Assembly (NCBI GenBank): GCA_964643355.1
Contig: CAZXPW010000020.1
Location: forward strand, 6,876 to 70,875
DNA: 64,000 bases
Direction of reading: 5' to 3'
From: FEN-1350 sp964643355
GTDB taxonomy: Bacteria > Planctomycetota > Phycisphaerae > Sedimentisphaerales > Anaerohalosphaeraceae
Shown one piece after another: positions 1 through 8,868 of this stretch. A program made the translations under genes and the position numbers. The notes beneath the pieces are model-generated. The model searched no databases and was not told the origin of the DNA. It worked only from the letters and a program-made list of their open reading frames with translations. Position 1 is the stretch's first letter. Each line of letters starts with the position of its first letter.

Positions 1-2255
1 GGCTCAGGAGGCAAGTTCAGCAACCGCAGCAATTCGACTGCCAGCGGAGTCACTTTCGCCGAATCGGCAGGGGCCTTGAAGGTGATGGTGTGGTCTCCCC
101 TGGCCAGTTCATGGGTACCCAACAACAAGTCGGCCTCGTTATCCTCGGCCGCACGGAAATCGGCCGTCATGATCTTCTTCGAGTCGATCTCAATATCATA
201 CGGCCCATACCCCGGCCCGCTGGCCGCGGTGAGCCGTACCGCGTATCGGCCTTCCTGCTCCAACACAAACGGCAGCGTTAGCGTTGCATTGGCCGACTTG
301 TTCGGCCAAAGCAGGACCGGCCGAGCGCCGAAGAATCCCGTCGTATCGACGATCAGCTTGGCGTCGCTTGCGCTGATCCTGGCCTTTTGGAACGCCCGCA
401 CCAGATGATGCTGTATCCACGGCACACGCCGTTGCGGCCAGGCCGGCATCGGCTCGAAGGTTGTCTTCGGCTGGCCCTCCTGATACCAGTACGCCACGCT
501 GCTGACAAAATCCGGCCGTTCCAGAAAGAACCCGCCGGTATCTTCGACGGTGTTGCCCTTGTGCTCGATCGTCGCCTTCAGCGACTTGGTGAAATAGATC
601 GGGTCCGGCAGGTGCCAGCGGTAACAGACGCCGCTGTCGCCTGCGCTGTCCCCTTGCCAGCGCGGATTGCCGAACCAGTGGCTCGTTCGCGGCCGAAATC
701 CCCAGGCGTCGTTGTAGTAGTCTTCGGTTCCCGTACCCTGCAAGCTCGGCACTTCCTCGCCGTCGATGTAGAAAAAGTCGTCACCCTCGCCGAACCAGCC
801 GTCCATCGTCGAAGTAATCGACTGGACCGTGCCGACATAGAACCCCTTTCCGGCCAGATCTGCGAACAGATAATCGCGGTCCGCTACGGCCGGATATTCC
901 TGCCGATACCGAGCGTAAAAGTACGGAATCGACTCCGGCAGCGCATCCACCTGCGTGTAATCGACTTGCCAGTACAATCCCGTTCCGCGGTTCGGGTTGT
1001 CGTTGGTGATGACGATCTTCGCCGATTTGCGGAATGGCATCCGCCAGTAACAGGAAAGCGATCCGGTGATCGAGACCTGTACGGGGACACTTTCGACGAC
1101 TGCCGGTTTGCCCTGTCCCACGGCGAAGAAATCTCCGAGCGGGGCTTCGACCCCCGGTTCCGGATTGCCGTCCCAATAAATCCGCAGGCACAGCGTATTG
1201 AGTTCGCTGACCCAACCGGAGTGGCTGGTAAACCACATGTGCGTGATCACCCCCGGCCCTTCGAACAGAGGCATTTCGACCGATTTGCCCGGCTGCAGCC
1301 AGGTCATGTCGAGATTTTCGGTTTGCCATTCGGGCTGCTGATTGCTCGACACCCGGCGATTGCGTCCCTCGGGTCCGAGGTTCATGGGGTTGAGCAAGTC
1401 CATCAGCGACTTTGAATCCGACTTGGCCGAATCTGCTCTATTATCGATCCAGATTGCGTCGTTCATATACGCCCTGGCGTATTCATACGACATCTGTCCT
1501 TCGCGTGCGCCGCTGGAGTTGCGGAACAGAAAAATGCCGCCGCCCGGCTGATCGGAGTCATCCCGGAAGCCGACGAGAATCACGCTGTGCCCATCACGAA
1601 CGCCATCCGGCGAAGCCATCACCAGCACGCCGTCTTTGTACTGCTCGGCCTTCGGCCAGCGAAGTCCGGCGCAGACCGGCCACTGTTTGCACAGCGTTCG
1701 CTTGATCTCGATCAGTTGCTCGGCCGTCAGGCCGGTTGTAACATCCCACGGCTTGATCCAGTGCATTTGCAGGCCGAGATTGCGGTATTGTTTGGCGTGT
1801 TCGATGGCCTCGTCGCTGGGTTTAAGATTGGGGTTGAAAGCCGCCAAGTAGGGCAGATCGGCTTCGGGGCAGATTCCGTAGGCCTCGTATCCGGCCCACA
1901 GGTCGGAGAAAAAGCTTCCGTCATTGGCTTGTTTGGTCACCTGGTTCGACGCCCAGTTGAGAAACTCCACGCTCAACCGGACCTTCGCTTGTTTTTGGCC
2001 GGAGATGGCGTACTCCAGCGCCTCGGTCACGGCAAACACCGAACAGGTGCCTCGTCCGCCTTGCGGCCGAATCGCCAGATCCCATTTGGCAAATTCCGGC
2101 CGTAGATCCATTGTGCTTCGCGGTACCCCGATGTCGTCTTTTTCCGCCGCCACCGCCGACAGGCCCAATCCTCCGACTGACACGGCCGCCAAAGCCAGTG
2201 TCCAAACCAACTTGCTCATCGTTCGAAGCTTTCCATCAACCGTTCCTGTTTTCAT
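1..2255 (-). CDS. Secreted papain-like peptidase / GH172 (DUF2961) fusion, C-terminus cut by window edge
   Basis: The frame is open from the ATG at 2255 to the window edge (about 751 residues seen). AGGAG sits 8 bases before this ATG; a second in-frame ATG at 2219 lacks such a site. A hydrophobic segment at residues 16-36 looks like a signal peptide. Residues 50-260 resemble a C1A cysteine peptidase: Gln65 lies six residues before Cys71 in RPQGGRGTCSVFA, with His223 in DGHSVILVGF and Asn246 in RNSSGA. From about residue 280 the sequence is DUF2961 (GH172), with EGDDFFYIDGE and GTGTEDYYNDAWGF, the second carrying a likely catalytic Glu. GH172 members act on fructofuranosides and arabinofuranosides. 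The protein probably works outside the cytoplasm on glycans or glycoproteins. The substrate and the use of the peptidase domain are unknown. Confidence 0.85.
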   Translation of the reverse strand, partial: MKTGTVDGKLRTMSKLVWTLALAAVSVGGLGLSAVAAEKDDIGVPRSTMDLRPEFAKWDLAIRPQGGRGTCSVFAVTEALEYAISGQKQAKVRLSVEFLNWASNQVTKQANDGSFFSDLWAGYEAYGICPEADLPYLAAFNPNLKPSDEAIEHAKQYRNLGLQMHWIKPWDVTTGLTAEQLIEIKRTLCKQWPVCAGLRWPKAEQYKDGVLVMASPDGVRDGHSVILVGFRDDSDQPGGGIFLFRNSSGAREGQMSYEYARAYMNDAIWIDNRADSAKSDSKSLMDLLNPMNLGPEGRNRRVSSNQQPEWQTENLDMTWLQPGKSVEMPLFEGPGVITHMWFTSHSGWVSELNTLCLRIYWDGNPEPGVEAPLGDFFAVGQGKPAVVESVPVQVSITGSLSCYWRMPFRKSAKIVITNDNPNRGTGLYWQVDYTQVDALPESIPYFYARYRQEYPAVADRDYLFADLAGKGFYVGTVQSITSTMDGWFGEGDDFFYIDGEEVPSLQGTGTEDYYNDAWGFRPRTSHWFGNPRWQGDSAGDSGVCYRWHLPDPIYFTKSLKATIEHKGNTVEDTGGFFLERPDFVSSVAYWYQEGQPKTTFEPMPAWPQRRVPWIQHHLVRAFQKARISASDAKLIVDTTGFFGARPVLLWPNKSANATLTLPFVLEQEGRYAVRLTAASGPGYGPYDIEIDSKKIMTADFRAAEDNEADLLLGTHELARGDHTITFKAPADSAKVTPLAVELLRLLNLPPE

Positions 2256-3198
2256 GCGACCATCTCCTTTGAAGGGTGAAATGAACCGGACATCCTATCC
2301 GCCCAAACCCCGGCGGTCAATAAATGCTTGCCGAATTTCGATCCTCCAACCCCAGGATATCAAATTCGACCCTATTTGATCTGTCCCTATACCCTGAAGA
2401 TATGCGCGTTTTGTTCGAAAATATTTGTGTCCCAAAATGATAATGCGTTCTGCCACAAGGAGTTATCGATTTTTCAAGACCCCAAAAACAGCAAGAAAGT
2501 GAAAGCGCATTTTGTTCGAAGGTTTTGAAAATTTATAAAGCGAAATTGATATCGGCCACGCAGGGGGGCTCGCAAACCGCCCTTACACACTCCACGATGG
2601 AAATTCGACGGGGCGGATCCGAAATTCACCGCCGAAATTGCCCGCTGTTGACCGACACCGACTCTGTCGGATAAGCAGAATCTGAAGATCAAGACCTTTG
2701 TGGGCACCAGCGAAAATGCCGTCAAGATCCAGATTTGGACAGCATTGCTGTGTATGCTGTTGCTGAAGATCGTACAGATGCGGTCGCGGTTCGGCTGGAG
2801 TTTATCGAATCTGGCGGCGATGTTGCGGTTTAGCCCGGATATTTCACCGTCCCTTCTGACCTGGCTATTCGGGATATGCGGTGTCGTAATCTGTCAAGGC
2901 CGGAGTGAAGACCGCCGGATGTGCGCAAACTCCCCCCTTTCCCCCACGACCACACACCGGATTGTCCCTCGTTTCAGCCGGTGGCGACGGCCGGAGTCCA
3001 ACGGTTCAACCGCTCTAGAATCCGACCCAACACATCCTTCAGCGGATAACCGTACCCAGCCCATGGGGTGGGGGGGTGGGAGACAACGACCCACGAAAGA
3101 GCTCTCTGAAACATGTGCGCATAATTCCTTGCACTATCTGATCTTCTTAGCGTTGTAGAAATATTTATTGAAGCAATTCCTTCATTTGACCTCTGGTT
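2256..3198. other. Gene-poor stretch with transposase relic
   Basis: No convincing intact gene lies here. It holds the relic described at 2670-2870. Two copies of a short motif, GCGcGTTTTGTTCGAA at 2404-2418 and GCGcATTTTGTTCGAA at 2506-2520, lie about 100 bases apart. The stretch 2400-2540 is AT-rich compared with its surroundings. From 2900 to 3100 the sequence is C- and G-rich with no coding look on either strand. Confidence 0.5.
2670..2870 (+). pseudogene. C-terminal relic of an IS4-family transposase
   Basis: The plus-strand frame starting at 2670 reads DKQNLKIKTFVGTSENAVK and then about 40 more residues including IWTALL and RSRFGWSLSNLAAMLRF. This matches the well-known C-terminal block of IS4-family (DDE) transposases, where KQNLKIKTF follows the catalytic Glu region. 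A stop at 2649 precedes it and nothing upstream encodes the catalytic domain, so only the tail survives. No inverted repeats were found around it. A similar tail (NAVKTQIWIAV) occurs in the deleted element at 47738-48355, which suggests related insertions in this genome. Confidence 0.7.
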
Positions 3199-3236
3199 CC
3201 AAAAGAATAGAAAAGGCGGGCATCAGACCCGCCTTT
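3199..3236 (-). terminator. Rho-independent terminator of the oxidoreductase gene
   Basis: A perfect 9-bp stem AAAGGCGGG / CCCGCCTTT (3212-3220 and 3228-3236) with a 7-base loop lies just past the stop of the minus-strand gene at 3258. On the minus strand it is followed by the T-rich run TTTTCTATTCTTTT. Confidence 0.8.
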
Positions 3237-3257
3237 GGTTTTGGGTTGGGGTGGGGA

Positions 3258-4565
3258 TTACAGCCGCCAGGGGGCCCGCATAGGACGGGCGAGCATGGAG
3301 TTGGCCTGGGGGTTGTTGGTGACTTGTTCTGTGGCCGGATCCCAGGCGAGCTTGGCTCCGTCGAGCTGCATGGAGATATTCAGAAGGTGGCAGATCGTCG
3401 CAGAGTGGTAACCGACCTCGGCGGAGGCGAAGGGCTGCTGGCGGCTTTTGACGCAGTCGAGGAAGTTGCGATGGTGGCCTCGCGTACGGCCCAAACTGAC
3501 ATCGTTGGGTCCCAGTTTGATCTTGAGCAGATCGGGGTTACTGGCCTCCAGCGAGCAACCGTGAATATGCACGAAGATCCAGCCGTCGGTGCCGACGAAC
3601 TTGATGCCGCGCGGCTCGTTGCTGGTGCCGATCATCTCCACGCCGTTGGCGTACTTGCATTTGAACTCGAAGTTGAAGAAGGTGTTGTAGAGCTTGCTCT
3701 TGGGCAGCTCACCCTTGGCCCAGTACTCGACGGGCGTGGTGTTGTCGGTGCCGTTGCCGAGCTGGCCGATGTCGATGACATGGGCACCGCGGTCGGTCAT
3801 CTCGCCACCGCCGTGGTTCATGATGAAGCGCCAGTAGAAATGACAGCGTCTGTCATTGTAGGGAACCATCGGGGTGTGGCCGAGCCACATATCCCAGTCG
3901 AGTTCGGCGGGAATCGGTTGTTCGGGGTGTTCTCCGGTGTCGTTGATGATGGCCTTGTGGTGCTCCTCAATACAGGGCAGATTGACGATCATCGTCTGGA
4001 GTTTGCCGATCTTGCCGCTGCGGACCAGTTCGCAGGCATAACGGCCGCTTTCGTTGGAGCGTTCGTGGCTGCCGGTCTGGAGGATGCGGCCGTACCGTTT
4101 GACGGCGGCTAAGACGGCCTTGCCCTCGGCGACGGTGTTGGTCAGCGGCTTTTCGCAGTAGATGTCCTTTCCGGCCCGGGCGGCGGCGATGCTGGTCAGG
4201 CCGTGCCAGTGGTCGGGCGTGCTGATACAGACGGCATCCACATCCGTTTCCTTGGCCAGTAACTCGCGGAAGTCCCGATACTCGCGGCAATCCTTATTTT
4301 TGTAGGCCTCGTTGACCATCTGGGAGGCCATCTTCAGATGCCGGGAGTCGGCATCGCAGACGGCCACGACCTTGACATCCGGGTGCTGAAGGAAGTTGGC
4401 CGTGTTGCCGCGGCCCTGGCCGCCGGTTCCGATGCTGGCCATAACGATCTTATCGCTGGGGGCATTCTGGCCCAAGACGCTCGAGGGCACGACGGTCGGG
4501 ATCGCGATCGCGCCGGCGGCGACGGCCGTGGTCTTCAGGAAGGTTCGACGATTCATGGGATTCAT
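3258..4565 (-). CDS. Exported Gfo/Idh/MocA family oxidoreductase
   Basis: A 435-residue protein. The ATG at 4565 is preferred over the TTG at 4580 because GAAAGG lies about 8 bases before it. The N-terminus NRRTFLKTT followed by a hydrophobic Ala-rich run is a twin-arginine signal. The Rossmann part follows (residues about 40-160), with GTGGQGRG as dinucleotide loop and CEKPL as the family Lys motif, then the alpha/beta C-terminal domain. The family oxidises or epimerises sugars and cyclitols with bound NAD(P). Planctomycete genomes carry many exported members with unknown substrates. The C-terminal ARPMRAPWRL resembles other planctomycete members. It is followed by its own terminator, and the methyltransferase-like gene upstream (stop at 4594) is close enough to share a transcript. 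Confidence 0.9.
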   Translation of the reverse strand: MNPMNRRTFLKTTAVAAGAIAIPTVVPSSVLGQNAPSDKIVMASIGTGGQGRGNTANFLQHPDVKVVAVCDADSRHLKMASQMVNEAYKNKDCREYRDFRELLAKETDVDAVCISTPDHWHGLTSIAAARAGKDIYCEKPLTNTVAEGKAVLAAVKRYGRILQTGSHERSNESGRYACELVRSGKIGKLQTMIVNLPCIEEHHKAIINDTGEHPEQPIPAELDWDMWLGHTPMVPYNDRRCHFYWRFIMNHGGGEMTDRGAHVIDIGQLGNGTDNTTPVEYWAKGELPKSKLYNTFFNFEFKCKYANGVEMIGTSNEPRGIKFVGTDGWIFVHIHGCSLEASNPDLLKIKLGPNDVSLGRTRGHHRNFLDCVKSRQQPFASAEVGYHSATICHLLNISMQLDGAKLAWDPATEQVTNNPQANSMLARPMRAPWRL

Positions 4566-4593
4566 GCGTTGGCCTTTCAATAGGATAAGGATA

Positions 4594-5628
4594 TCACAAC
4601 TTGTAAATATCCGGTATTTGACAGCCCTGACAGGGGCAAAACGCGCGGATGTTGGCCTCCGGCGTCAGCGGCGAGACCTCGCAACCCGGCATGAGAATGA
4701 AAGGATTGCCCGCCTTGGCAAAGCAATCCCGGGCCGCGTCGGCAACAATCTGCGGCGTACCCTGCACCAGCACCGCCGACGGATCGAAGTTGCCGCACAG
4801 GGTGACCGCCGGGCCGACTTCGGCGCGGGCTTTATCCAGCGGGACCATCCAATCGCAGTCGAGGATGTCCGCCCCGGTCTTGGCCATGTGACCGATGATG
4901 GAGTTGATGTTGCCGCAGATGTGGAGCTTGACGGTCGCGCCGGCCTCGTGAATTCCAGCGACAAGTTTGGTTTCCAGCGGCAGGACGAATTGCGAATACA
5001 ACTCCGGGCCGATCAAGCTTGCGGCTGCATCGCCAATCCCGATCATGTCGGCCCCGGCCTTGATCTGTTCGCGCGCAAACCCAATGGCCTTTTCGACGAG
5101 GACTTCTCCGGCTTCCAGAAACATTTCGGGTTTATCGAATAAATCCATCAGCGTGGTCTCGACGCCCCGAAGGTCGCCATACTCGGCCAGCGGACCTTCA
5201 ATCCAGCCCAGAACGCTGTGAGTCCTGCCGACCTCGGCGGCCAGGGCCCGCACGCCTTCGATGCGGTCGATGACCCGCGGGGCCTTCAGAATCTCGGCCT
5301 GACGGAGCTTGGCAATATCCGAAGACTCGTTGAGGATATACCCTCTGGGCTTACCCACACCATCCGGCGGGTAATCCAGCTTCATTCCATAGGCCGAGGC
5401 CTCCCGCCAGGGGTCGCTGATCGCGCTGATCTGATCAAGGTTGAACGCCCGAACCACGCCGAGCTGGGATCGGACCAAGGCCTGCCAATCGAGGTAATAA
5501 TTGCGGTAAGTGAGGCCGACATAGTTGGCCGACCATGCCATGAAAATCGGCGTTACTGCCGGCCGATCCACCGGCTGCCGCTTCAAAGTCGCATAGATCC
5601 GTTCCTTCGGTGTCATTGTTGACCGCAT
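4594..5628 (-). CDS. Uroporphyrinogen decarboxylase (URO-D) family protein
   Basis: A 344-residue protein. The start ATG at 5628 (MRSTMTPKERI) is chosen from the usual beginning of the family; ATG 5616 is an alternative. The TIM-barrel URO-D fold shows in MTPKERIYATLKRQPVDRP at the N-terminus, GDAAASLIGPELY in the middle, LHICGN around residue 240 and GCEVSPLTPEANIRAF near the end. Members outside haem synthesis are often cobamide- or methyl-group-dependent methyltransferases (MtaA, CmuA type). The protein is not a HemE orthologue by look: the N-terminal HemE arginine motif is missing. An unusual Cys-rich tail, FCPCQGCQIP, could bind a metal. It lies 28 bases upstream of the exported oxidoreductase on the same strand, so the two may be co-transcribed. 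Substrate unknown. Confidence 0.8.
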   Translation of the reverse strand: MRSTMTPKERIYATLKRQPVDRPAVTPIFMAWSANYVGLTYRNYYLDWQALVRSQLGVVRAFNLDQISAISDPWREASAYGMKLDYPPDGVGKPRGYILNESSDIAKLRQAEILKAPRVIDRIEGVRALAAEVGRTHSVLGWIEGPLAEYGDLRGVETTLMDLFDKPEMFLEAGEVLVEKAIGFAREQIKAGADMIGIGDAAASLIGPELYSQFVLPLETKLVAGIHEAGATVKLHICGNINSIIGHMAKTGADILDCDWMVPLDKARAEVGPAVTLCGNFDPSAVLVQGTPQIVADAARDCFAKAGNPFILMPGCEVSPLTPEANIRAFCPCQGCQIPDIYKL

Positions 5629-5745
5629 ATTCGTTCTCAAAATCCAGGAATTCCCCCACAATAGGGGCATTCTATCATAAAACAGACGAACAGGCAATCC
5701 GGGATATTTCCGTCAAATCCATCGAAACGATCGACTGGAATATGG

Positions 5746-5774
5746 TTGCAATTCAAGGCGGGGGGGGATATGGT
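5746..5774 (+). promoter_or_regulatory. Possible sigma70-type promoter for the pfk operon
   Basis: TTGCAA (5746-5751) and TATGGT (5769-5774) are separated by 17 bases and lie 57 bases before the phosphofructokinase start. Each box matches four of six consensus bases, so this is a weak prediction. Confidence 0.3.
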
Positions 5775-5830
5775 GTTATTTTATTCCTGGCGGGAAGAGT
5801 TCAGACGGAAGGGCTGTTTTGGAGATCGTT

Positions 5831-7096
5831 ATGGCCAAGAAGGGCAATGTCGTGATCGCTCAGTCCGGCGGTCCGACAACCGTAATCAATTCCAGCGCCT
5901 GTGGCGTGATTCAGCAGGCGTTAAAGTCCGGAAAATTCGGGCGGATCTACGGGGCAACCAACGGAATTCTCGGCGTCCTGAAAGAGGATCTGTTCGATGT
6001 CTCGTCGGAAAAGCCGGAAACCATCGAAGCCCTGAAACGGACTCCTTCCGCGGCGATCGGTTCCTGTCGATACAAACTCAAATCGCTGGAAGAATCGAAA
6101 GCGGATTACGAGCGGATCCTGGAGGTCTTTAAGGTCCACGAAATCCGGTTTTTTTTCTATGCCGGAGGCAACGACTCAATGGACACGGCCGACAAGATCA
6201 ACAAACTGGCCGCCGAAATGAAATACGAGTTGGTTTGTATTGGAATTCCAAAAACAATAGACAATGATCTGGCCTTCACGGATCACTGCCCGGGTTACGG
6301 TTCGGTGGCCAAATATGTTGCCACCAGCGCCATGAACGCCGGACGAGACACCGAGGCGTTGTACACGACCGATACCTGCACGATCCTTGAGGTAATGGGA
6401 CGGAATGCGGGTTGGATCGCGGCGGCGACCGGGCTGGCGCATCGATGTCCGCAGGACGCCCCGCATCTGATTTACATGCCCGAAGCGGCATTCACCTTCG
6501 AACAATTCGTCGAAGATGTCAGGGCCGTACATAAGGAGCTTGGCCGGGTGTTTATCGTTGTCGGCGAAGGATTGAAGGGGCCGGACGGAAAATATGTCAG
6601 CGCTGATGCGGGAAAATTCGGCACCGATAGTTTCGGCCACGCACAGCTTGGAGGTGCCGCGGAGATGCTCAAGGCCGTGATCGAGGACCAGATTGGCGTT
6701 AAGGCCCGCTTCAACAAGCTGGGAACCAACCAGCGCTCGGCGATGCATTTCGCCTCGCTGACGGATGTCAACGAGGCCTATCTGTGCGGGCAGGCGGCCG
6801 TGAAGGCGGCAATGTCCGGCATCAACGGCAAGATGATCACTCTGGTTCGTGAATCCGGGGATGAATACAAGTGTTCAACGGGGTTTGCGGACCTGAAGGA
6901 TGTGGCCAACGGCGAAAAGAAAGTCCCGCGGGATTTCATCAATGAGGCGGGCAACGGAGTGACCCACAAGATGCTCGAATATGTCCGGCCTCTGGTGCAG
7001 GGCCAAGCTCCGGTGACCATCGGAATTGACGGCCTGCCGGTTTACATGCGATTCGAACGAAAACATATCGACAAGAAACTGCCCCAATATAGGTAA
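5831..7096 (+). CDS. 6-phosphofructokinase, probably pyrophosphate-dependent
   Basis: A 421-residue protein starting at ATG 5831, with GGAG six bases before it; the TTG at 5819 in the same frame is unlikely. PFK-family motifs in order: AQSGGPTTVIN (nucleotide or PPi loop), GGNDSMDTADKI, IPKTIDND, and MGRNAGWIAA. ATP-type enzymes have GGDGS, where the Gly leaves room for ATP. Here the two positions are Asn-Asp, as in PPi-dependent enzymes (GGDDS or GGNDS), so transfer from PPi to fructose 6-phosphate is likely and would be reversible. It is the first gene of a plus-strand run that continues with an SDR 12 bases downstream. The cofactor call is an inference from this motif. Confidence 0.88.
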   Translation: MAKKGNVVIAQSGGPTTVINSSACGVIQQALKSGKFGRIYGATNGILGVLKEDLFDVSSEKPETIEALKRTPSAAIGSCRYKLKSLEESKADYERILEVFKVHEIRFFFYAGGNDSMDTADKINKLAAEMKYELVCIGIPKTIDNDLAFTDHCPGYGSVAKYVATSAMNAGRDTEALYTTDTCTILEVMGRNAGWIAAATGLAHRCPQDAPHLIYMPEAAFTFEQFVEDVRAVHKELGRVFIVVGEGLKGPDGKYVSADAGKFGTDSFGHAQLGGAAEMLKAVIEDQIGVKARFNKLGTNQRSAMHFASLTDVNEAYLCGQAAVKAAMSGINGKMITLVRESGDEYKCSTGFADLKDVANGEKKVPRDFINEAGNGVTHKMLEYVRPLVQGQAPVTIGIDGLPVYMRFERKHIDKKLPQYR

Positions 7097-7108
7097 GGGA
7101 ATTTCTTC

Positions 7109-7927
7109 ATGCAGGATGGTTTTGATATTTGCGGCAAGAGCATCGTCATCACCGGCGGCGCGGGAGTTCTGTGCGGGGCGATGGCAAAGGATCTGGCCCG
7201 GCGCGGAGCCAAGGTGGCGATTGCCGACTATGATGAGCCGCGCGCCATGTCCATGGTCCGGCAGATTGAAACGACTGGCGGAATCGCGACGGCGGTGAAA
7301 ATCAATGTCCTGGAACGACCCAGCGTTGAGCAGGCATTGACGATGACCCTCGACAAATTCGGCCGGGTGGATGTGCTGATCAACGGGGCCGGCGGTAATA
7401 AGAAGGAGGCCACTTGCAGTCCTCCGACGACCTTCTTCGACCTGCCCGATGCGGCGATCCGGATGGTCTTTGATCTGAACTGTCTGGGGACGATCATCCC
7501 CAGCCAGATCGTCGGCAGGCACATGGCCGAGCGGGGGGATGGCGTCATCGTGAATATCTCATCGATGAACGCCTTTCGCCCGCTGACCAACATCGCGGCC
7601 TATTCGGGTGCCAAAGCGGCGATCAGTAACTTTACCCAGTGGTTGGCCACCTACATGGCGCAGCGACACTCGCCGAAGATTCGCGTCAACGCGATCGCTC
7701 CCGGATTTTTCCTGACCGAACAGAATCGGTTTCTTTTGACCGATGAAAAGACCGGGGAGTTAACCTCTCGCGGCAAGACGATTCTGGATCATACTCCGAT
7801 GCGGCGGTTTGGAGACCCCGACGATCTGCTGGGAACAACCGTTTGGCTGATCAGCGATGCGGCGAGATTTGTCACCGGCGTGGTGGTCCCCGTTGATGGG
7901 GGCTTTTCCGCCTTCAGCGGCGTATAA
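7109..7927 (+). CDS. SDR family oxidoreductase, D-mannonate/aldonate oxidoreductase type
   Basis: A 272-residue classical short-chain dehydrogenase. The cofactor loop is TGGAGVLCGAMA near residue 14, NGAGG follows at about 93, the catalytic Ser is in NISSM and the catalytic Tyr-Lys pair in YSGAK. The block after it (FTQWLATYMAQ, then NAIAPGFFLTEQNRFLL) is typical of the subgroup annotated as D-mannonate oxidoreductase (UxuB-like SDRs) and KduD relatives. The expected reaction is NAD(P)-dependent oxidation of an aldonate or reduction of a ketouronate such as fructuronate. It lies 12 bases after the phosphofructokinase gene and 15 before the HAD gene, so it is clearly part of the operon. The exact substrate is an inference from family and neighbours. 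Confidence 0.85.
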   Translation: MQDGFDICGKSIVITGGAGVLCGAMAKDLARRGAKVAIADYDEPRAMSMVRQIETTGGIATAVKINVLERPSVEQALTMTLDKFGRVDVLINGAGGNKKEATCSPPTTFFDLPDAAIRMVFDLNCLGTIIPSQIVGRHMAERGDGVIVNISSMNAFRPLTNIAAYSGAKAAISNFTQWLATYMAQRHSPKIRVNAIAPGFFLTEQNRFLLTDEKTGELTSRGKTILDHTPMRRFGDPDDLLGTTVWLISDAARFVTGVVVPVDGGFSAFSGV

Positions 7928-7942
7928 GAACAGGACGGAAAA

Positions 7943-8857
7943 ATGATGGGAATGGCCGATCCGGCACAACCGCTAAAAGAACTCAAGCCCACGAAGCCAT
8001 TTTTTGTCGGCATCGACTCCGACGGGTGCGTCTTCGATACGATGGGCATTAAACATCGCGAATGTTTTTGTCCGATGTTGGTGGGATATTTCGGTCTGCA
8101 ACCCGTTGCGCAGGCGGCCCGCGAGTGCAAGGATTTTGCGGATTTGTTCTCCAAAACACGCGGGGCCAATCGTCACAAGACGGCCGTCCGTATCCTTCGG
8201 GAACTGCTGCCATCGCACCCGATGGTTCTCGAACGGGGTTTCAAAGTACCGAAGTTTGAAGCATATGTCCGATGGGTTGAGGATCCCAAGAGCTTATTGA
8301 GTAACGAAGGGCTCAAACAGGCCATCGCAGCGACGACCAACGAAAAAGACAAGGCCGAACTCCAACAGGCTCTCCGGTGGAGTATCCGCGTCAACGAGCT
8401 GGTGACCGAGATCGTCAAGGGCATCCCGCCATTTCCGTTCGTACGAGAATGTCTGGAACAGCTTATCGGCAGGGCGGATGTGATCTGTTGTTCGGCGACG
8501 CCAACCGAGGCGCTGGTTCGTGAATGGCAGGAACATAAGATCGACCATTACCCGCGCGTGATTGCCGGCCAGGAGATGGGAACCAAGGCCGAACATCTTC
8601 AGTACGCCGCCGGAGGAAAGTATGCCCCGGGACATGTGTTGATGATCGGCGATGCGCCCGGCGATCTGAAGGCCGCCAGGTCGGTTAACGCCCTGTTTTA
8701 TCCGATCAACCCCGGCAACGAAACCTCCTGTTGGAAGCGATTATTCCAGGAGGCCCTGGACAGGTTTTTCCGCGGTGAATACGCCGGGGCTTATGAATCT
8801 GGTTTGATCGCCGAGTTCGACGGATGTCTACCCGAGAATCCGCCGTGGAAGAAGTAG
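7943..8857 (+). CDS. HAD family hydrolase
   Basis: A 304-residue protein with the haloacid dehalogenase motifs: motif I GIDSDGCVFD at about residue 23 (nucleophile Asp and acid/base Asp), motif II as CCSATP near 185 and motif III as MIGDAPGD near 232. A long helical insert (about residues 50-170) forms a large C1-type cap, so a small phosphorylated metabolite is the likely substrate. It is longer than typical sugar phosphatases (220-250 residues). It lies between the SDR and the LarA-like gene and may remove phosphate from a sugar-acid phosphate. That role is an inference from context only. The spacing of 15 bases to the SDR indicates co-transcription. Confidence 0.8.
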   Translation: MMGMADPAQPLKELKPTKPFFVGIDSDGCVFDTMGIKHRECFCPMLVGYFGLQPVAQAARECKDFADLFSKTRGANRHKTAVRILRELLPSHPMVLERGFKVPKFEAYVRWVEDPKSLLSNEGLKQAIAATTNEKDKAELQQALRWSIRVNELVTEIVKGIPPFPFVRECLEQLIGRADVICCSATPTEALVREWQEHKIDHYPRVIAGQEMGTKAEHLQYAAGGKYAPGHVLMIGDAPGDLKAARSVNALFYPINPGNETSCWKRLFQEALDRFFRGEYAGAYESGLIAEFDGCLPENPPWKK

Positions 8858-8868
8858 GAAACTGTCCC

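Noticed and set aside
387..1415. A 342-codon plus-strand frame across the GH172 gene
   Set aside because: The minus strand has a coherent papain-GH172 protein over the whole stretch; this frame is Arg/Pro-rich shadow text.
5746..5774. A strong promoter for the pfk operon
   Set aside because: Boxes match only four of six bases each; kept only as a weak regulatory entry.
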